A stretch of DNA of 25,511 bases. Origin: JBLFWJ01 sp047611425 (lineage in GTDB: Bacteria > Bacteroidota > Bacteroidia > UBA10329). The position numbers were made by a program, and so were the translations under genes. Where the stretch lies: assembly GCA_047611425.1 (NCBI GenBank), contig JBLFWJ010000029.1, positions 1 to 25,511 on the forward strand, read 5' to 3'. Positions 16,862 through 24,725 of this stretch are shown here, piece by piece (position 1 is the first letter of the stretch; each line of letters starts with the position of its first letter). The notes beneath the pieces were generated by a model, which saw nothing but the letters and a program-made list of their open reading frames with translations, did not search any database and was not told where the DNA came from.

Positions 16862-17024
16862 GACAAGCAGGTTTAATGGTTGACAAAACATTTGTACCGA
16901 GAAATACCTCAAAGTCCCGTGTGCCGTTGGCCGATAATTAAATGTTCGCACTTAAAAAATTAGTTATTTTAGCCGCCTGTTGAAACCACGATTCTGTTTG
17001 TGAATCAGGTATTATAAAAGAAGG

Positions 17025-17957
17025 ATGAAAAGAACATTTACTATTTGTGCTGCCGCATTGCTTGTTTTCGTAGGATTAAGCGTCCAAGCACAGCAAGACC
17101 CGCAGATCTCTATGAATATGTACAACCGGTTGTATGCTAACCCTGGGTATGCCGGTAGCAATGGAGGTATTTGTGCAACCGCTATCTTAAGAGAGCAGTG
17201 GGCTGGATTTGATGGAAACCCTCAAACAGGAATTGTAACGGTAGAGAGTGAGGTTAAGGCTCTACACGGTGGTGTAGGTCTAAGCGTCACACTAGATCGA
17301 TTGGGCGCAGAAAGCACAATTGCTGCAAAGCTGGCGTATGCCTTTAGATTAGATCTTGGTCCAGGTACGCTTGGAATAGGGATAGAGGCGGGAATAATTT
17401 CTCGAAGTTTGGATGGAACTAAGCTGTTTGCCACTGACCCTGATGATCAAAACGTTCCAGCTGGAACAGCCAGCGGTCTTGTTCCTGATTTCGGTTTCGG
17501 TCTATACTATCACACCGACAAGCTGTATTTCGGGGTGGCATCTAGTCACCTTTCAGAAGGAGGACTTGAACTCGATGCTTTAAGCACTACGAAAGTATAC
17601 AACGTTGCCCGGCACTATTATGCAATGGCGGGCTATAATTATGATATTACTCCGACCCTTCAGTTGCGTCCGTCTTTATTTCTTAAAAGCGATGCTGCAT
17701 CAACTCAGTTTGATGTCAATTTGAGTCTAATGTACAATCAGTTGATTTTTGCGGGAGTATCCTACCGAGTTGATGACGCTGTAGCAGTCATGGCAGGAGT
17801 TCACTGGAATGGCTTTAAATTAGGGTATGCCTACGATATTACAACTTCAGGATTGAACAATTATAGTAACGGTAGTCACGAAATAATGTTAGGCTATTGC
17901 TACAAGTGGCCAACACCATCAATCAATCAACAATACAGGAACGTTCGGTTCTTGTAA
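17025..17957 (+). CDS. PorP/SprF-family type IX secretion outer-membrane protein
   Basis: This 310-residue protein has a signal peptide (MKRTFTICAAALLVFVGLSV, cleavage near VQAQ-QDP). The mature start QDPQISMNMYNRLYANPGYAGS is the hallmark of the PorP/SprF family (QDPxFSQYMFNxxxxNPAYAG). It continues with REQWAGFDGNPQT and alternating beta strands (GGVGLSVTLDRLG, LGIGIEAGI, FGVASSHLSE) typical of a barrel, and ends with MLGYCYKWP. Family members sit in the outer membrane and work with the GldK/GldN ring or anchor secreted adhesins. Porphyromonas gingivalis has porP directly before porKLMN, and the same order is seen here. The ATG is preceded by AGAAGG immediately upstream, too close for a normal ribosome site. 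Confidence 0.92.
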   Translation: MKRTFTICAAALLVFVGLSVQAQQDPQISMNMYNRLYANPGYAGSNGGICATAILREQWAGFDGNPQTGIVTVESEVKALHGGVGLSVTLDRLGAESTIAAKLAYAFRLDLGPGTLGIGIEAGIISRSLDGTKLFATDPDDQNVPAGTASGLVPDFGFGLYYHTDKLYFGVASSHLSEGGLELDALSTTKVYNVARHYYAMAGYNYDITPTLQLRPSLFLKSDAASTQFDVNLSLMYNQLIFAGVSYRVDDAVAVMAGVHWNGFKLGYAYDITTSGLNNYSNGSHEIMLGYCYKWPTPSINQQYRNVRFL

Positions 17958-18043
17958 GAAAAACTTAAGCTGTTATTGCAACATTTATTTCTATCTCTCG
18001 TTCAAGTTCGGTGTTTGCCTAAAGTTGAATGGACTGATAAATA

Positions 18044-19408
18044 ATGAAGATGTCATTTGTTAAACAAATCGGTTGCAGTAATTTTAGCAATATGGGACAT
18101 AGAATTTCTAATACGAGAATGATGCGTCCATTAAACTTCGTTGCCATGGAAAAGATCATGTATGCATGCCTATTTCTGGTGTTATTCAGCAGTTGTGGTG
18201 GAGGAAATAGAGGTCAACTGTTAGGAGTGCAGGATAGAGAACAGTGGTATATGGATGATCCTTATGGGATGTTGTACATCCCGATGGGAAGTTACAACAT
18301 GGGGCCAAGTGATCAGGATGTCCCTTATGCAATGACTACTCAAGCCAAGACGGTTTCGGTTCAGGCATTTTACATGGACGAAACTGAAATCACCAATAAT
18401 GAATATCGTCAATTCACGAATTGGGTGCGTGATTCTATTGCACATCTATTGATTGGTGAAGATCATATACTTGAAGAAGGTGAATATGGTGAGCGCATAA
18501 ACTGGGATGAGGAGATTTTGTGGGACGATGAAGAATATGTTGAAATTCTTGAAGAAATGTATCTTCCAGAATTCGAACGGTTTAATAGAAGGCGTGAGAT
18601 TGATACACGAAAGTTGAATTTTGAATACACGTGGATAGATTATCGTGAAGCGGCTAGAAAAGAGAATCGTGAGCAGGGTATGAAGGATCGGTCTGTTTTC
18701 ATTAAAAAGGATATTATAAATGTCTACCCAGATACATTGGCTTGGATTCATGACTTTACTTACGCCTTTAATGAGCCAATGACGAACATGTACAATTGGC
18801 ACCCTTCATTTGATGATTATCCGGTTGTTGGAGTTTCTTGGAAACAAGCTAGAGCTTTTTGTATCTGGAGAAGTCAATTACTTAACGGATGGCTTCAGGG
18901 AAATGGAGAGACATTTGTACAAGATTTTCGACTTCCAACTGAGTCTGAATGGGAGTATGCTTCTAGAGGAGGATTAGATTTATCTCCGTACCCATGGGGT
19001 GGCCCGTATATCAGGAATAGCCGAGGATGTTTCCTAGGTAACTTTAAGCCCTTGAGAGGTAATTATGTGGATGATGGAGGATTTCATACCGTCAGGGCCT
19101 ATAGGTATGCTCCAAATGAGTATGGTCTCTATTGCATGGCAGGGAATGCGGCTGAATGGACTAGCAACGCATATGATGAATCGGCCTATAGTTTTTCGCA
19201 CGACCTCAATCCAGATTATGTTTATGAAGCCAAAGACTCTGATCCACCTTCATTGAAGAGAAAGGTTATTAGAGGTGGGTCTTGGAAGGACATCGGATAC
19301 TACCTTCAGAACGGTACTCGTACATACGAGTATCAGGATACTGCTAAATGCTATGTCGGATTCCGATGCGTAATGTCATTCCTTGGAAGAGACAAGGCTG
19401 ACTATTGA
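18044..19408 (+). CDS. gldK: Gliding motility / type IX secretion lipoprotein GldK
   Basis: This is an SUMF1/formylglycine-enzyme-fold lipoprotein of the GldK/PorK type. It forms, with GldN, the periplasmic ring attached to the outer membrane. The lipobox is LFSSCGGG with Cys51 (numbered from the 18044 ATG), followed by NRGQLLGV as in GldK proteins. SUMF1 signatures include MVYIPMG-like YIPMGSYNMGPSD, MDETEITNNEYRQF, YPVVGVSWKQARAFCIWR, LPTESEWEYASRGG, MAGNAAEWTSNAYD, RGGSWKD and VGFRC near the C terminus. An acidic, charged insertion (about 140-225) is normal for GldK. The 18044 ATG has an A/T-rich upstream typical of the phylum, but it puts 34 polar residues before the signal helix. Starts at 18119, 18122 or 18146 would give a more normal lipoprotein signal. 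First gene of gldKLMN. Confidence 0.93.
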   Translation: MKMSFVKQIGCSNFSNMGHRISNTRMMRPLNFVAMEKIMYACLFLVLFSSCGGGNRGQLLGVQDREQWYMDDPYGMLYIPMGSYNMGPSDQDVPYAMTTQAKTVSVQAFYMDETEITNNEYRQFTNWVRDSIAHLLIGEDHILEEGEYGERINWDEEILWDDEEYVEILEEMYLPEFERFNRRREIDTRKLNFEYTWIDYREAARKENREQGMKDRSVFIKKDIINVYPDTLAWIHDFTYAFNEPMTNMYNWHPSFDDYPVVGVSWKQARAFCIWRSQLLNGWLQGNGETFVQDFRLPTESEWEYASRGGLDLSPYPWGGPYIRNSRGCFLGNFKPLRGNYVDDGGFHTVRAYRYAPNEYGLYCMAGNAAEWTSNAYDESAYSFSHDLNPDYVYEAKDSDPPSLKRKVIRGGSWKDIGYYLQNGTRTYEYQDTAKCYVGFRCVMSFLGRDKADY

Positions 19409-19460
19409 GCCCAAAAATTCATTAATAAATTATAATAAAAACCTAATTCACATCTAGATC

Positions 19461-20246
19461 ATGCACGGGAAAAAGTGGAAAAACTTTATGGCTAAGCTCT
19501 ATGGCTTTGGAGCAGCAATTGTAATTATTGGGGCAATGTTTAAAATTCAACACTGGCCTGGGGCGGGACCGATGTTGGTGGTTGGTCTATCGGTAGAGGC
19601 GGTCATTTTCTTTTTCTCTGCTTTTGAGAAACCGCATGAGGATCCAGATTGGAGTTTAGTTTATCCAGAATTGGCTGGTTTACCTGAAGGTGGTGATGGC
19701 AACAAAGGATTAGGAGGTAAAACTGTATCTCAGGAATTAGATCAGCTATTGGAAGATGCGAAAATCGGACCAGAGCTTCTGGAAAGTTTGGGGTCAGGAT
19801 TGCAAAACCTCAGTGAATCCACTAGTAAGTTGGGGGATATTTCGGAGGCTGCAGTTGCTACTAATGATTACGTTGACAATATGCGTTCTGCAGCTAATAA
19901 GGTTTCTGTTCTTTCAGAAGCTTATGATAAAGCTTCGGCAAGCTTGGGTACTATGGTTGTTGATGACAATGGAGTCTCAGTTGGAGATGAAATGCGTAAG
20001 ATGGGTGAAAATATCACTCAACTGAATACACAGTATGCGGCTCAATTGGAAGGAACTAAGGAATTCTTGGAAGGTTCTCAGACCTTATATTCTGGTATGA
20101 ATGAGTTAATGGGCACGTTGAATGAGTCGGTTTCAGATGCGCAAAAATATAAGGAGGAAGTTTCTCAACTTGCGACAAATATTTCTTCTCTTAACCGAGT
20201 TTATGGAAATATGCTTTCAGCAATGAATGCAGCTAATCAAGGGTAA
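19461..20246 (+). CDS. gldL: Type IX secretion motor protein GldL
   Basis: This 261-residue inner-membrane protein has two N-terminal helices (about 14-28 and 38-54) and a long cytoplasmic domain. The family signature KLYGFGAAIVIIGAMFKIQHWPG is clear, followed by helix 2 with buried Glu46 (GLSVEAVIFFFSAFEK). In Flavobacterium GldL, a Tyr, a Lys, a His and a membrane Glu are important for proton-driven rotation; the likely equivalents here are Tyr14, Lys28, His31 and Glu46. With GldM it forms the proton-motive-force motor that powers type IX secretion and gliding. The C-terminal part is helical and rich in Ser, Asn and Gln (LGDISEAAVATNDYVDNMRSAA). It lies 52 bp after gldK and 35 bp before gldM. 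Confidence 0.96.
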   Translation: MHGKKWKNFMAKLYGFGAAIVIIGAMFKIQHWPGAGPMLVVGLSVEAVIFFFSAFEKPHEDPDWSLVYPELAGLPEGGDGNKGLGGKTVSQELDQLLEDAKIGPELLESLGSGLQNLSESTSKLGDISEAAVATNDYVDNMRSAANKVSVLSEAYDKASASLGTMVVDDNGVSVGDEMRKMGENITQLNTQYAAQLEGTKEFLEGSQTLYSGMNELMGTLNESVSDAQKYKEEVSQLATNISSLNRVYGNMLSAMNAANQG

Positions 20247-20281
20247 TTCTATCCAACCGAACACTTTAAAAGAAATTTAAA

Positions 20282-21988
20282 ATGTCAGGAGGTAAAGAAA
20301 CGCCCAGGCAAAAAATGATTGGCATGATGTACTTGGTACTCACGGCTCTATTGGCCTTGAACGTATCAAAGGAGATCTTGAATTCATTTGTGCTTATTAA
20401 TGATAGTCTAGAAATCACCAATGAAAATTTCACTGGAAAGAATCAATCGCAGTATGCCGCATTTGATGCTGCACTTGCGAATGATGAAACTAAAGTGAAA
20501 AAGTGGCATACCGATGCGTATGATGTCAAAGAAGTGGCAGACGGGTTGGTACTTCATATTGAAGGACTAAAGCAATATCTTATCATGAAAACTGATAAGA
20601 TGGATACCACTGAGGTGATGAAGTATGTGAATGATTTTAACAACGCTAAAAGCGAGTCTGATAGAAAGGCAGCTAAGGTGATGGTAGACTCGTTGTTTTC
20701 TCTAAGAAATGTAAATAGTAAGGATAATTACGACATTGCTACCAATATTATGATTGGCGGTCAGGAAAACAAACTGAAAGAAGGTCCACACACGGCCTTT
20801 GAGTTGGTTAATAAACTTAATGGTTTTCGTGATGATTTAATAGGCAAACTTGATCCAGGAAAGGGTGCATCAATCATCGAAGCCTTGCAAGTGAATTTTG
20901 ATACTGAGAAGAATATGAAGATTAGTGATGCTGAGAGTGAGCCTTGGCCAATGGCTAATTTTTACCACATTCCATTAGCTGCGGTAATTACAAACTTGAG
21001 TAAGATACAAACGGACGTGAGAAATGCTGAATCGGATGTTGTAAAATACTTGTTCCGGGAAGTTGATGCGTCTGACTTTAAATTTGACACACTCGCAGCA
21101 AAAATTATTGCACCTAATCTGGTTTTCGCAGGCGATGATTATACAGCAGAGATTTTTGTTGCTGCGTTTAGCACTACACAGAATCCAGAGGTATTGATTG
21201 GAAAAGTTGACACTACTGATGGCGGACTAAAAATGACAGGCTCTATTGATTCTACCTCAGTAGTGGTTGATCGTGGAGTCGGTACTTATACTATTAAGGC
21301 GAGTAGTGAGGGATTGAAGAAGTATGAGGGTATAATTCAGGTGAAATCACCTTCCGGCCAAATGATACCATATAAGTTTGAAAGCGAGTATATGGTCATG
21401 AAAACTGGTGTTGTCGTTTCTCCTACTAAGATGAATGTTCTTTACATTGGTGTGGATAACCCAATTTCCGTGTCTGTGCCAGGAGTCGCACCAGAAAATG
21501 TTAGACCAACTCTAAGCGGTGGTAGCCTGACCCCAGATAGCAAAGCTGGCAAAGGAAACTACATCGCTAAAGTAAGTGGAGGAAAAAAGGCAACTGTAAG
21601 TGTATCTGCTGACCTTGGAGGGTCAATGAGACCTATGGGTAAATTTGAATTTCGAGTTAAGCGGGTTCCTGATCCAGAAGCGTATTGTGCAGGTCAGACC
21701 GATGGTCTTATTTCCAAGAATAAGCTGGCTGCCGCTGGTGCGGTTATTCCAAAAATGAATAACTTCGATTTCGACCTAGTATTCAGAGTTACATCTTTCG
21801 AGATTACAATGAATATTGGAGGTGACCTTATTACTACTACTGCAAACGGAAACCGCTTTACGGATGGAATGAAGGGTAAAATAAAAGCGCTTAAAAGCGG
21901 TTCTAGAGTATATATTGAAAACATAAAGGCTGTAGGTCCTGATGGAGTTCCACGAAAATTGAAGCCAATTGGTTTCAGGATTCAGTAA
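20282..21988 (+). CDS. gldM: Type IX secretion motor protein GldM
   Basis: This 568-residue protein spans the inner membrane once near its N terminus (about 12-33, MIGMMYLVLTALLALNVSKEIL), with a short cytoplasmic tail bearing Arg9 (GKETPRQKM), the residue expected to interact with the membrane Glu of GldL. The long periplasmic part matches the four-domain PorM/GldM rod: helical D1 (DSLEITNENF and following), then beta-rich D2-D4 (for example FAGDDYTAEIFVAAFSTTQNPEVLIG, VSVPGVAPENVRPTLSGGSL and the C-terminal CAGQTDGLISKNKLAAAGAVIPKMNNFDFDL). It is somewhat longer than characterised homologues of about 515 residues. It transmits motor rotation from GldL to the GldK-GldN ring. It is translated between gldL and gldN in the same operon. 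Confidence 0.96.
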   Translation: MSGGKETPRQKMIGMMYLVLTALLALNVSKEILNSFVLINDSLEITNENFTGKNQSQYAAFDAALANDETKVKKWHTDAYDVKEVADGLVLHIEGLKQYLIMKTDKMDTTEVMKYVNDFNNAKSESDRKAAKVMVDSLFSLRNVNSKDNYDIATNIMIGGQENKLKEGPHTAFELVNKLNGFRDDLIGKLDPGKGASIIEALQVNFDTEKNMKISDAESEPWPMANFYHIPLAAVITNLSKIQTDVRNAESDVVKYLFREVDASDFKFDTLAAKIIAPNLVFAGDDYTAEIFVAAFSTTQNPEVLIGKVDTTDGGLKMTGSIDSTSVVVDRGVGTYTIKASSEGLKKYEGIIQVKSPSGQMIPYKFESEYMVMKTGVVVSPTKMNVLYIGVDNPISVSVPGVAPENVRPTLSGGSLTPDSKAGKGNYIAKVSGGKKATVSVSADLGGSMRPMGKFEFRVKRVPDPEAYCAGQTDGLISKNKLAAAGAVIPKMNNFDFDLVFRVTSFEITMNIGGDLITTTANGNRFTDGMKGKIKALKSGSRVYIENIKAVGPDGVPRKLKPIGFRIQ

Positions 21989-22012
21989 TCAGCCTTTGAA
22001 AAACTCAGGGTT

Positions 22013-22864
22013 ATGAAGCTCAAATCCATATTAAAATTTGCAACTGTTGTTGTATTAGTATTTGCAATGATGCCAAATACCATTTCAGCACAGAATGTAT
22101 TGGACGGTGTTTATGTTAAAGAACACTACCCAACCAGAAAGGTAGTTCCCTATACACATTTGCGCGAAGCTGATGTGATGTGGGCAACGCGGATTTGGCG
22201 AAAGTTGGACTTGAGGGAAAAGATCAATCATCCTCTTTATTATCCTACAGAAAGAATTAAAGACCGAAGAAGTTTAACTCAAGTAATTGTTGAAGCAGTC
22301 CAAGAAGGAAGCCTTACAGCTTATGATGTAATGGATGATGAGTTTACGCTGACTCTTACGAAGGCTGAGATAGAGAAGAAGTTGATGCGGATTGATACGG
22401 AGTATATTGAGAACCCTGATCCACCGTATGATCTTCAGATGACAATTATTGAAGAGCCGTTTCAACCTAGAACGGTAAAGGAGTATAGACTTAAAGAGGA
22501 TTGGTTCTTCGATAAGCAACGATCGGTTCTTGATGTAAGAATTATTGGGATTTGTCCGGTTCAGGATAATATCGATCCAACTACAGGGGAGGTTAGAGGG
22601 TCAACTCCAATGTTCTGGATCTACTTTCCTGAGGCACGAAATATCTTTGCAAGTGCTGAGGTATTTAACCGATCCAATGATGCCGAACGAAGAACCTTGG
22701 AAGACATCTTCTGGAAGAGAATGTTTGGCAGCTATGTCTACAAGGAAAAGAACGTGTATGATCGTTTGATTCAAGATTATAAGCAGGGTATTGATCAGCT
22801 TCTCGAGGCTGAGAAGATCAAGCAAGAAATCTTCTTTCTAGAGCACGATCTTTGGGATTATTGA
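22013..22864 (+). CDS. gldN: Type IX secretion / gliding protein GldN
   Basis: This 283-residue periplasmic protein has a signal peptide (MKLKSILKFATVVVLVFAMM, cleavage near ISAQ-NVLD). The mature part carries the family features VMWATRIWRKLDLREKINHPLYYP, TLTLTKAEIEKKL and IGICPVQ, together with PMFWIYFPEARNIFASAEVFNRSNDAERRTLEDIFWKRMFGSYVYKE. GldN/PorN binds the GldK lipoprotein to form the large ring under the outer membrane and contacts the periplasmic end of GldM. It starts 24 bp after gldM and is the last gene of the cluster; a strong terminator follows 25 bp later. Confidence 0.95.
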   Translation: MKLKSILKFATVVVLVFAMMPNTISAQNVLDGVYVKEHYPTRKVVPYTHLREADVMWATRIWRKLDLREKINHPLYYPTERIKDRRSLTQVIVEAVQEGSLTAYDVMDDEFTLTLTKAEIEKKLMRIDTEYIENPDPPYDLQMTIIEEPFQPRTVKEYRLKEDWFFDKQRSVLDVRIIGICPVQDNIDPTTGEVRGSTPMFWIYFPEARNIFASAEVFNRSNDAERRTLEDIFWKRMFGSYVYKEKNVYDRLIQDYKQGIDQLLEAEKIKQEIFFLEHDLWDY

Positions 22865-22889
22865 TATTGAGGATTTAACAATTCCGTAT

Positions 22890-22919
22890 AAAAGGGCATC
22901 CGTATGGATGCCCTTTTTT
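22890..22919 (+). terminator. Rho-independent terminator of the gldKLMN operon
   Basis: AAAAGGGCATCC (22890-22901) and GGATGCCCTTTT (22906-22917) form a perfect 12-bp stem with a GTAT loop, followed by TT. The symmetric A and T flanks could also let it act on the opposite strand. Confidence 0.88.
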
Positions 22920-22943
22920 GTCCTTAATAATTGCGGCCAATAA

Positions 22944-22969
22944 AATGGGCTCCATCATTGGAGCCCATT
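22944..22969 (-). terminator. Rho-independent terminator of aceA (minus strand)
   Basis: AATGGGCTCCA (22944-22954) and TGGAGCCCATT (22959-22969) make a perfect 11-bp stem with a 4-base loop. Read on the minus strand it is followed by TTTTA, while on the plus strand no T run follows. It therefore fits the end of the aceA transcript, 94 bp after the aceA stop. Confidence 0.75.
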
Positions 22970-23062
22970 CTTGAGGTTGGATTCTATCCCAAGCTTTTAT
23001 CCGTGAAATTGTTCTGATTCAGTACTTTCTGACTTAGAAGTAGTTGAAGATATGCCTTAAGT

Positions 23063-24649
23063 CTAAGCTACTTCAAACTGATCAGATGTGTTTTTAGTAC
23101 CACCAGCTTTAAGGGCAAGGTCACCAGCAAAGAATTCTTTGTGATCATCTCCTAAATCAGAACCAGCCATACGTTGATGTTTCACACAAGAAACTCCCTT
23201 GCGTAACTCTTGACGTTGAACACCTCCAACATAAGCTAACATACCTTCGTCTCCAAAGTAGCCTTCAGAAAGATCATTCATATGCAATGCTGTTGTATGG
23301 TAAGTTGGTAACGTAATTAAGTGATGGAAGATACCTGCTTCACGAGATGAATCAGCTTGGAATGTTCTGATCATTTCATCTGCTTTATTTGATAATCCAG
23401 TACCGTCATATTTAACATCCATTAAGTCTGCACGAACATATCCAGATACATCTTCACCCGCTTTAGCCATTGCGTCAAATGCTTGTTGACGGAAGTTGAT
23501 AGTCCAGTTAAATGATGGAGAGTTGTTGTAAACTAGTTTTGCGTTAGGTACAACTTCTCTCACACGGTTTACCATGGCTGCAATTTGACCTACGTGAGGA
23601 GTTGGTGTTTCAATCCATAATAAATCTGCTCCAGCTTGTAAGCTAGTAATACAATCTAGTACAACACGGTCAATGTTTGTTCCTTGAGCAAACTCAAATA
23701 AACCTGAAGCTAACCGAGATGGACGGTGTAATTTGCCACCTTTCTTGATTAACACTTCGTCATCTTTAGCATCAGCGATGTCGATTTCTTCTGTTTTTAA
23801 GAAGCTAATGTATTGAGAAGCTAAATCTCCTGGCTCATTAGATACAGGAATAGTTTGTGTTAAACCAGCACCTTCAGAATCCGTACGTGCAACGATAACA
23901 CCTTCTTCAACACCAAGCTCTAAGAATGCATAACGTAATGCATTGATTTTAGCGTGGAATTCAGCGTGAGGTACAGTTACTTTACCATCTTGATGACCAC
24001 ATTGCTTAACATCTGAAACTTGGTTTTCAATTTGAAGTGCACAAGCACCTGCTTCAATCATTTTCTTACCTAATAAGTAAGTTGCTTCTGGGTTACCAAA
24101 CCCTGCATCGATATCAGCAATAACTGGCACAACGTGAGTTTCGAAGTTGTCAATCTCAGCTTGAACATCTTCTCCTGCTTCTAAACGTTTAAACAAATCG
24201 TTTAATTCTACAGCATCAGCTTGTCTTAAGAACGTATATAGTTCTTCTATTAACTTAGGTACAGATGTTTTTTCGTGCATAGACTGATCTGGCAATGGTC
24301 CAAATTCAGAACGTAATGCTGCAACCATCCAACCAGAAAGGTATAGGTAGGTTTTTGAAGTTGTTTTGTGATGTTTTTTTACCGCAATCATAGTTTGTTG
24401 AGCTACAAACCCGTGCCAAGCACCTAAAGATTGAGTGTATTTTGATGAATCAGCATCGTACTCAGCCATATCTTTACGCATGATAGCCGCAGTATATTTA
24501 GCAATATCAAGACCTGTTCTGAAACGGTTTTGAACTACCATACGTGCCGCGTGTTCAGCGTTTATTTCTCCCCAAGCGTTACCATATTTTGCTTTCAAGT
24601 TTTTAACTGTTTCTAGTGCAGAAACATAATTCGGTTCTAAATTATTCAT
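23063..24649 (-). CDS. aceA: Isocitrate lyase
   Basis: This 528-residue enzyme splits isocitrate into glyoxylate and succinate, the first step of the glyoxylate shunt, allowing growth on acetate or fatty acids. Catalytic Cys217 is in KQCGH, which is the KKCGH signature with one substitution. Other features are PVIADIDAGFGNPEATYLLGKKMIEAGA, VPHAEFHAKINALRYAFLELG, VARTDSEGA, DLLWIETPTPHVGQI and LVYNNSPSFNW. Length matches the longer bacterial isocitrate lyase subgroup (about 530 residues) rather than the E. coli type of 434. Codon choice is strikingly narrow (GCT, GGT, GAA, AAA, CGT), unlike the neighbouring malate synthase fragment, which suggests high expression or a different origin. It follows malate synthase with a 76-bp gap. 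Confidence 0.97.
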   Translation of the reverse strand: MNNLEPNYVSALETVKNLKAKYGNAWGEINAEHAARMVVQNRFRTGLDIAKYTAAIMRKDMAEYDADSSKYTQSLGAWHGFVAQQTMIAVKKHHKTTSKTYLYLSGWMVAALRSEFGPLPDQSMHEKTSVPKLIEELYTFLRQADAVELNDLFKRLEAGEDVQAEIDNFETHVVPVIADIDAGFGNPEATYLLGKKMIEAGACALQIENQVSDVKQCGHQDGKVTVPHAEFHAKINALRYAFLELGVEEGVIVARTDSEGAGLTQTIPVSNEPGDLASQYISFLKTEEIDIADAKDDEVLIKKGGKLHRPSRLASGLFEFAQGTNIDRVVLDCITSLQAGADLLWIETPTPHVGQIAAMVNRVREVVPNAKLVYNNSPSFNWTINFRQQAFDAMAKAGEDVSGYVRADLMDVKYDGTGLSNKADEMIRTFQADSSREAGIFHHLITLPTYHTTALHMNDLSEGYFGDEGMLAYVGGVQRQELRKGVSCVKHQRMAGSDLGDDHKEFFAGDLALKAGGTKNTSDQFEVA

Positions 24650-24689
24650 GTCTATGTTTAATAGTTTTTAGTCTCAGTTTAAACACGAC

Positions 24690-24721
24690 CGCTATTCACT
24701 TTTCGCTGGTCGCTATTCACT
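24690..24721 (-). repeat. 11-base direct repeat between aceB and aceA
   Basis: CGCTATTCACT occurs at 24690-24700 and again at 24711-24721, 21 bases apart start to start. The whole aceB-aceA gap is 76 bp, so this repeat fills much of it. On the coding strand it reads AGTGAATAGCG. It could be a regulator site, an RNA element or a remnant of a dispersed repeat. Confidence 0.5.
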
Positions 24722-24725
24722 ATTT

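Noticed and set aside
16880..16900. TTGACA followed by TTTGTAC upstream of porP, resembling an E. coli -35 element
   Set aside because: Bacteroidetes sigma-A promoters use TTTG and TAnnTTTG rather than TTGACA, and no proper -7 element follows at the right distance.
18446..18802. 118-residue open frame antisense to gldK
   Set aside because: It is fully covered by the SUMF1-type GldK coding sequence and its hydrophobic composition follows from complementing acidic codons.
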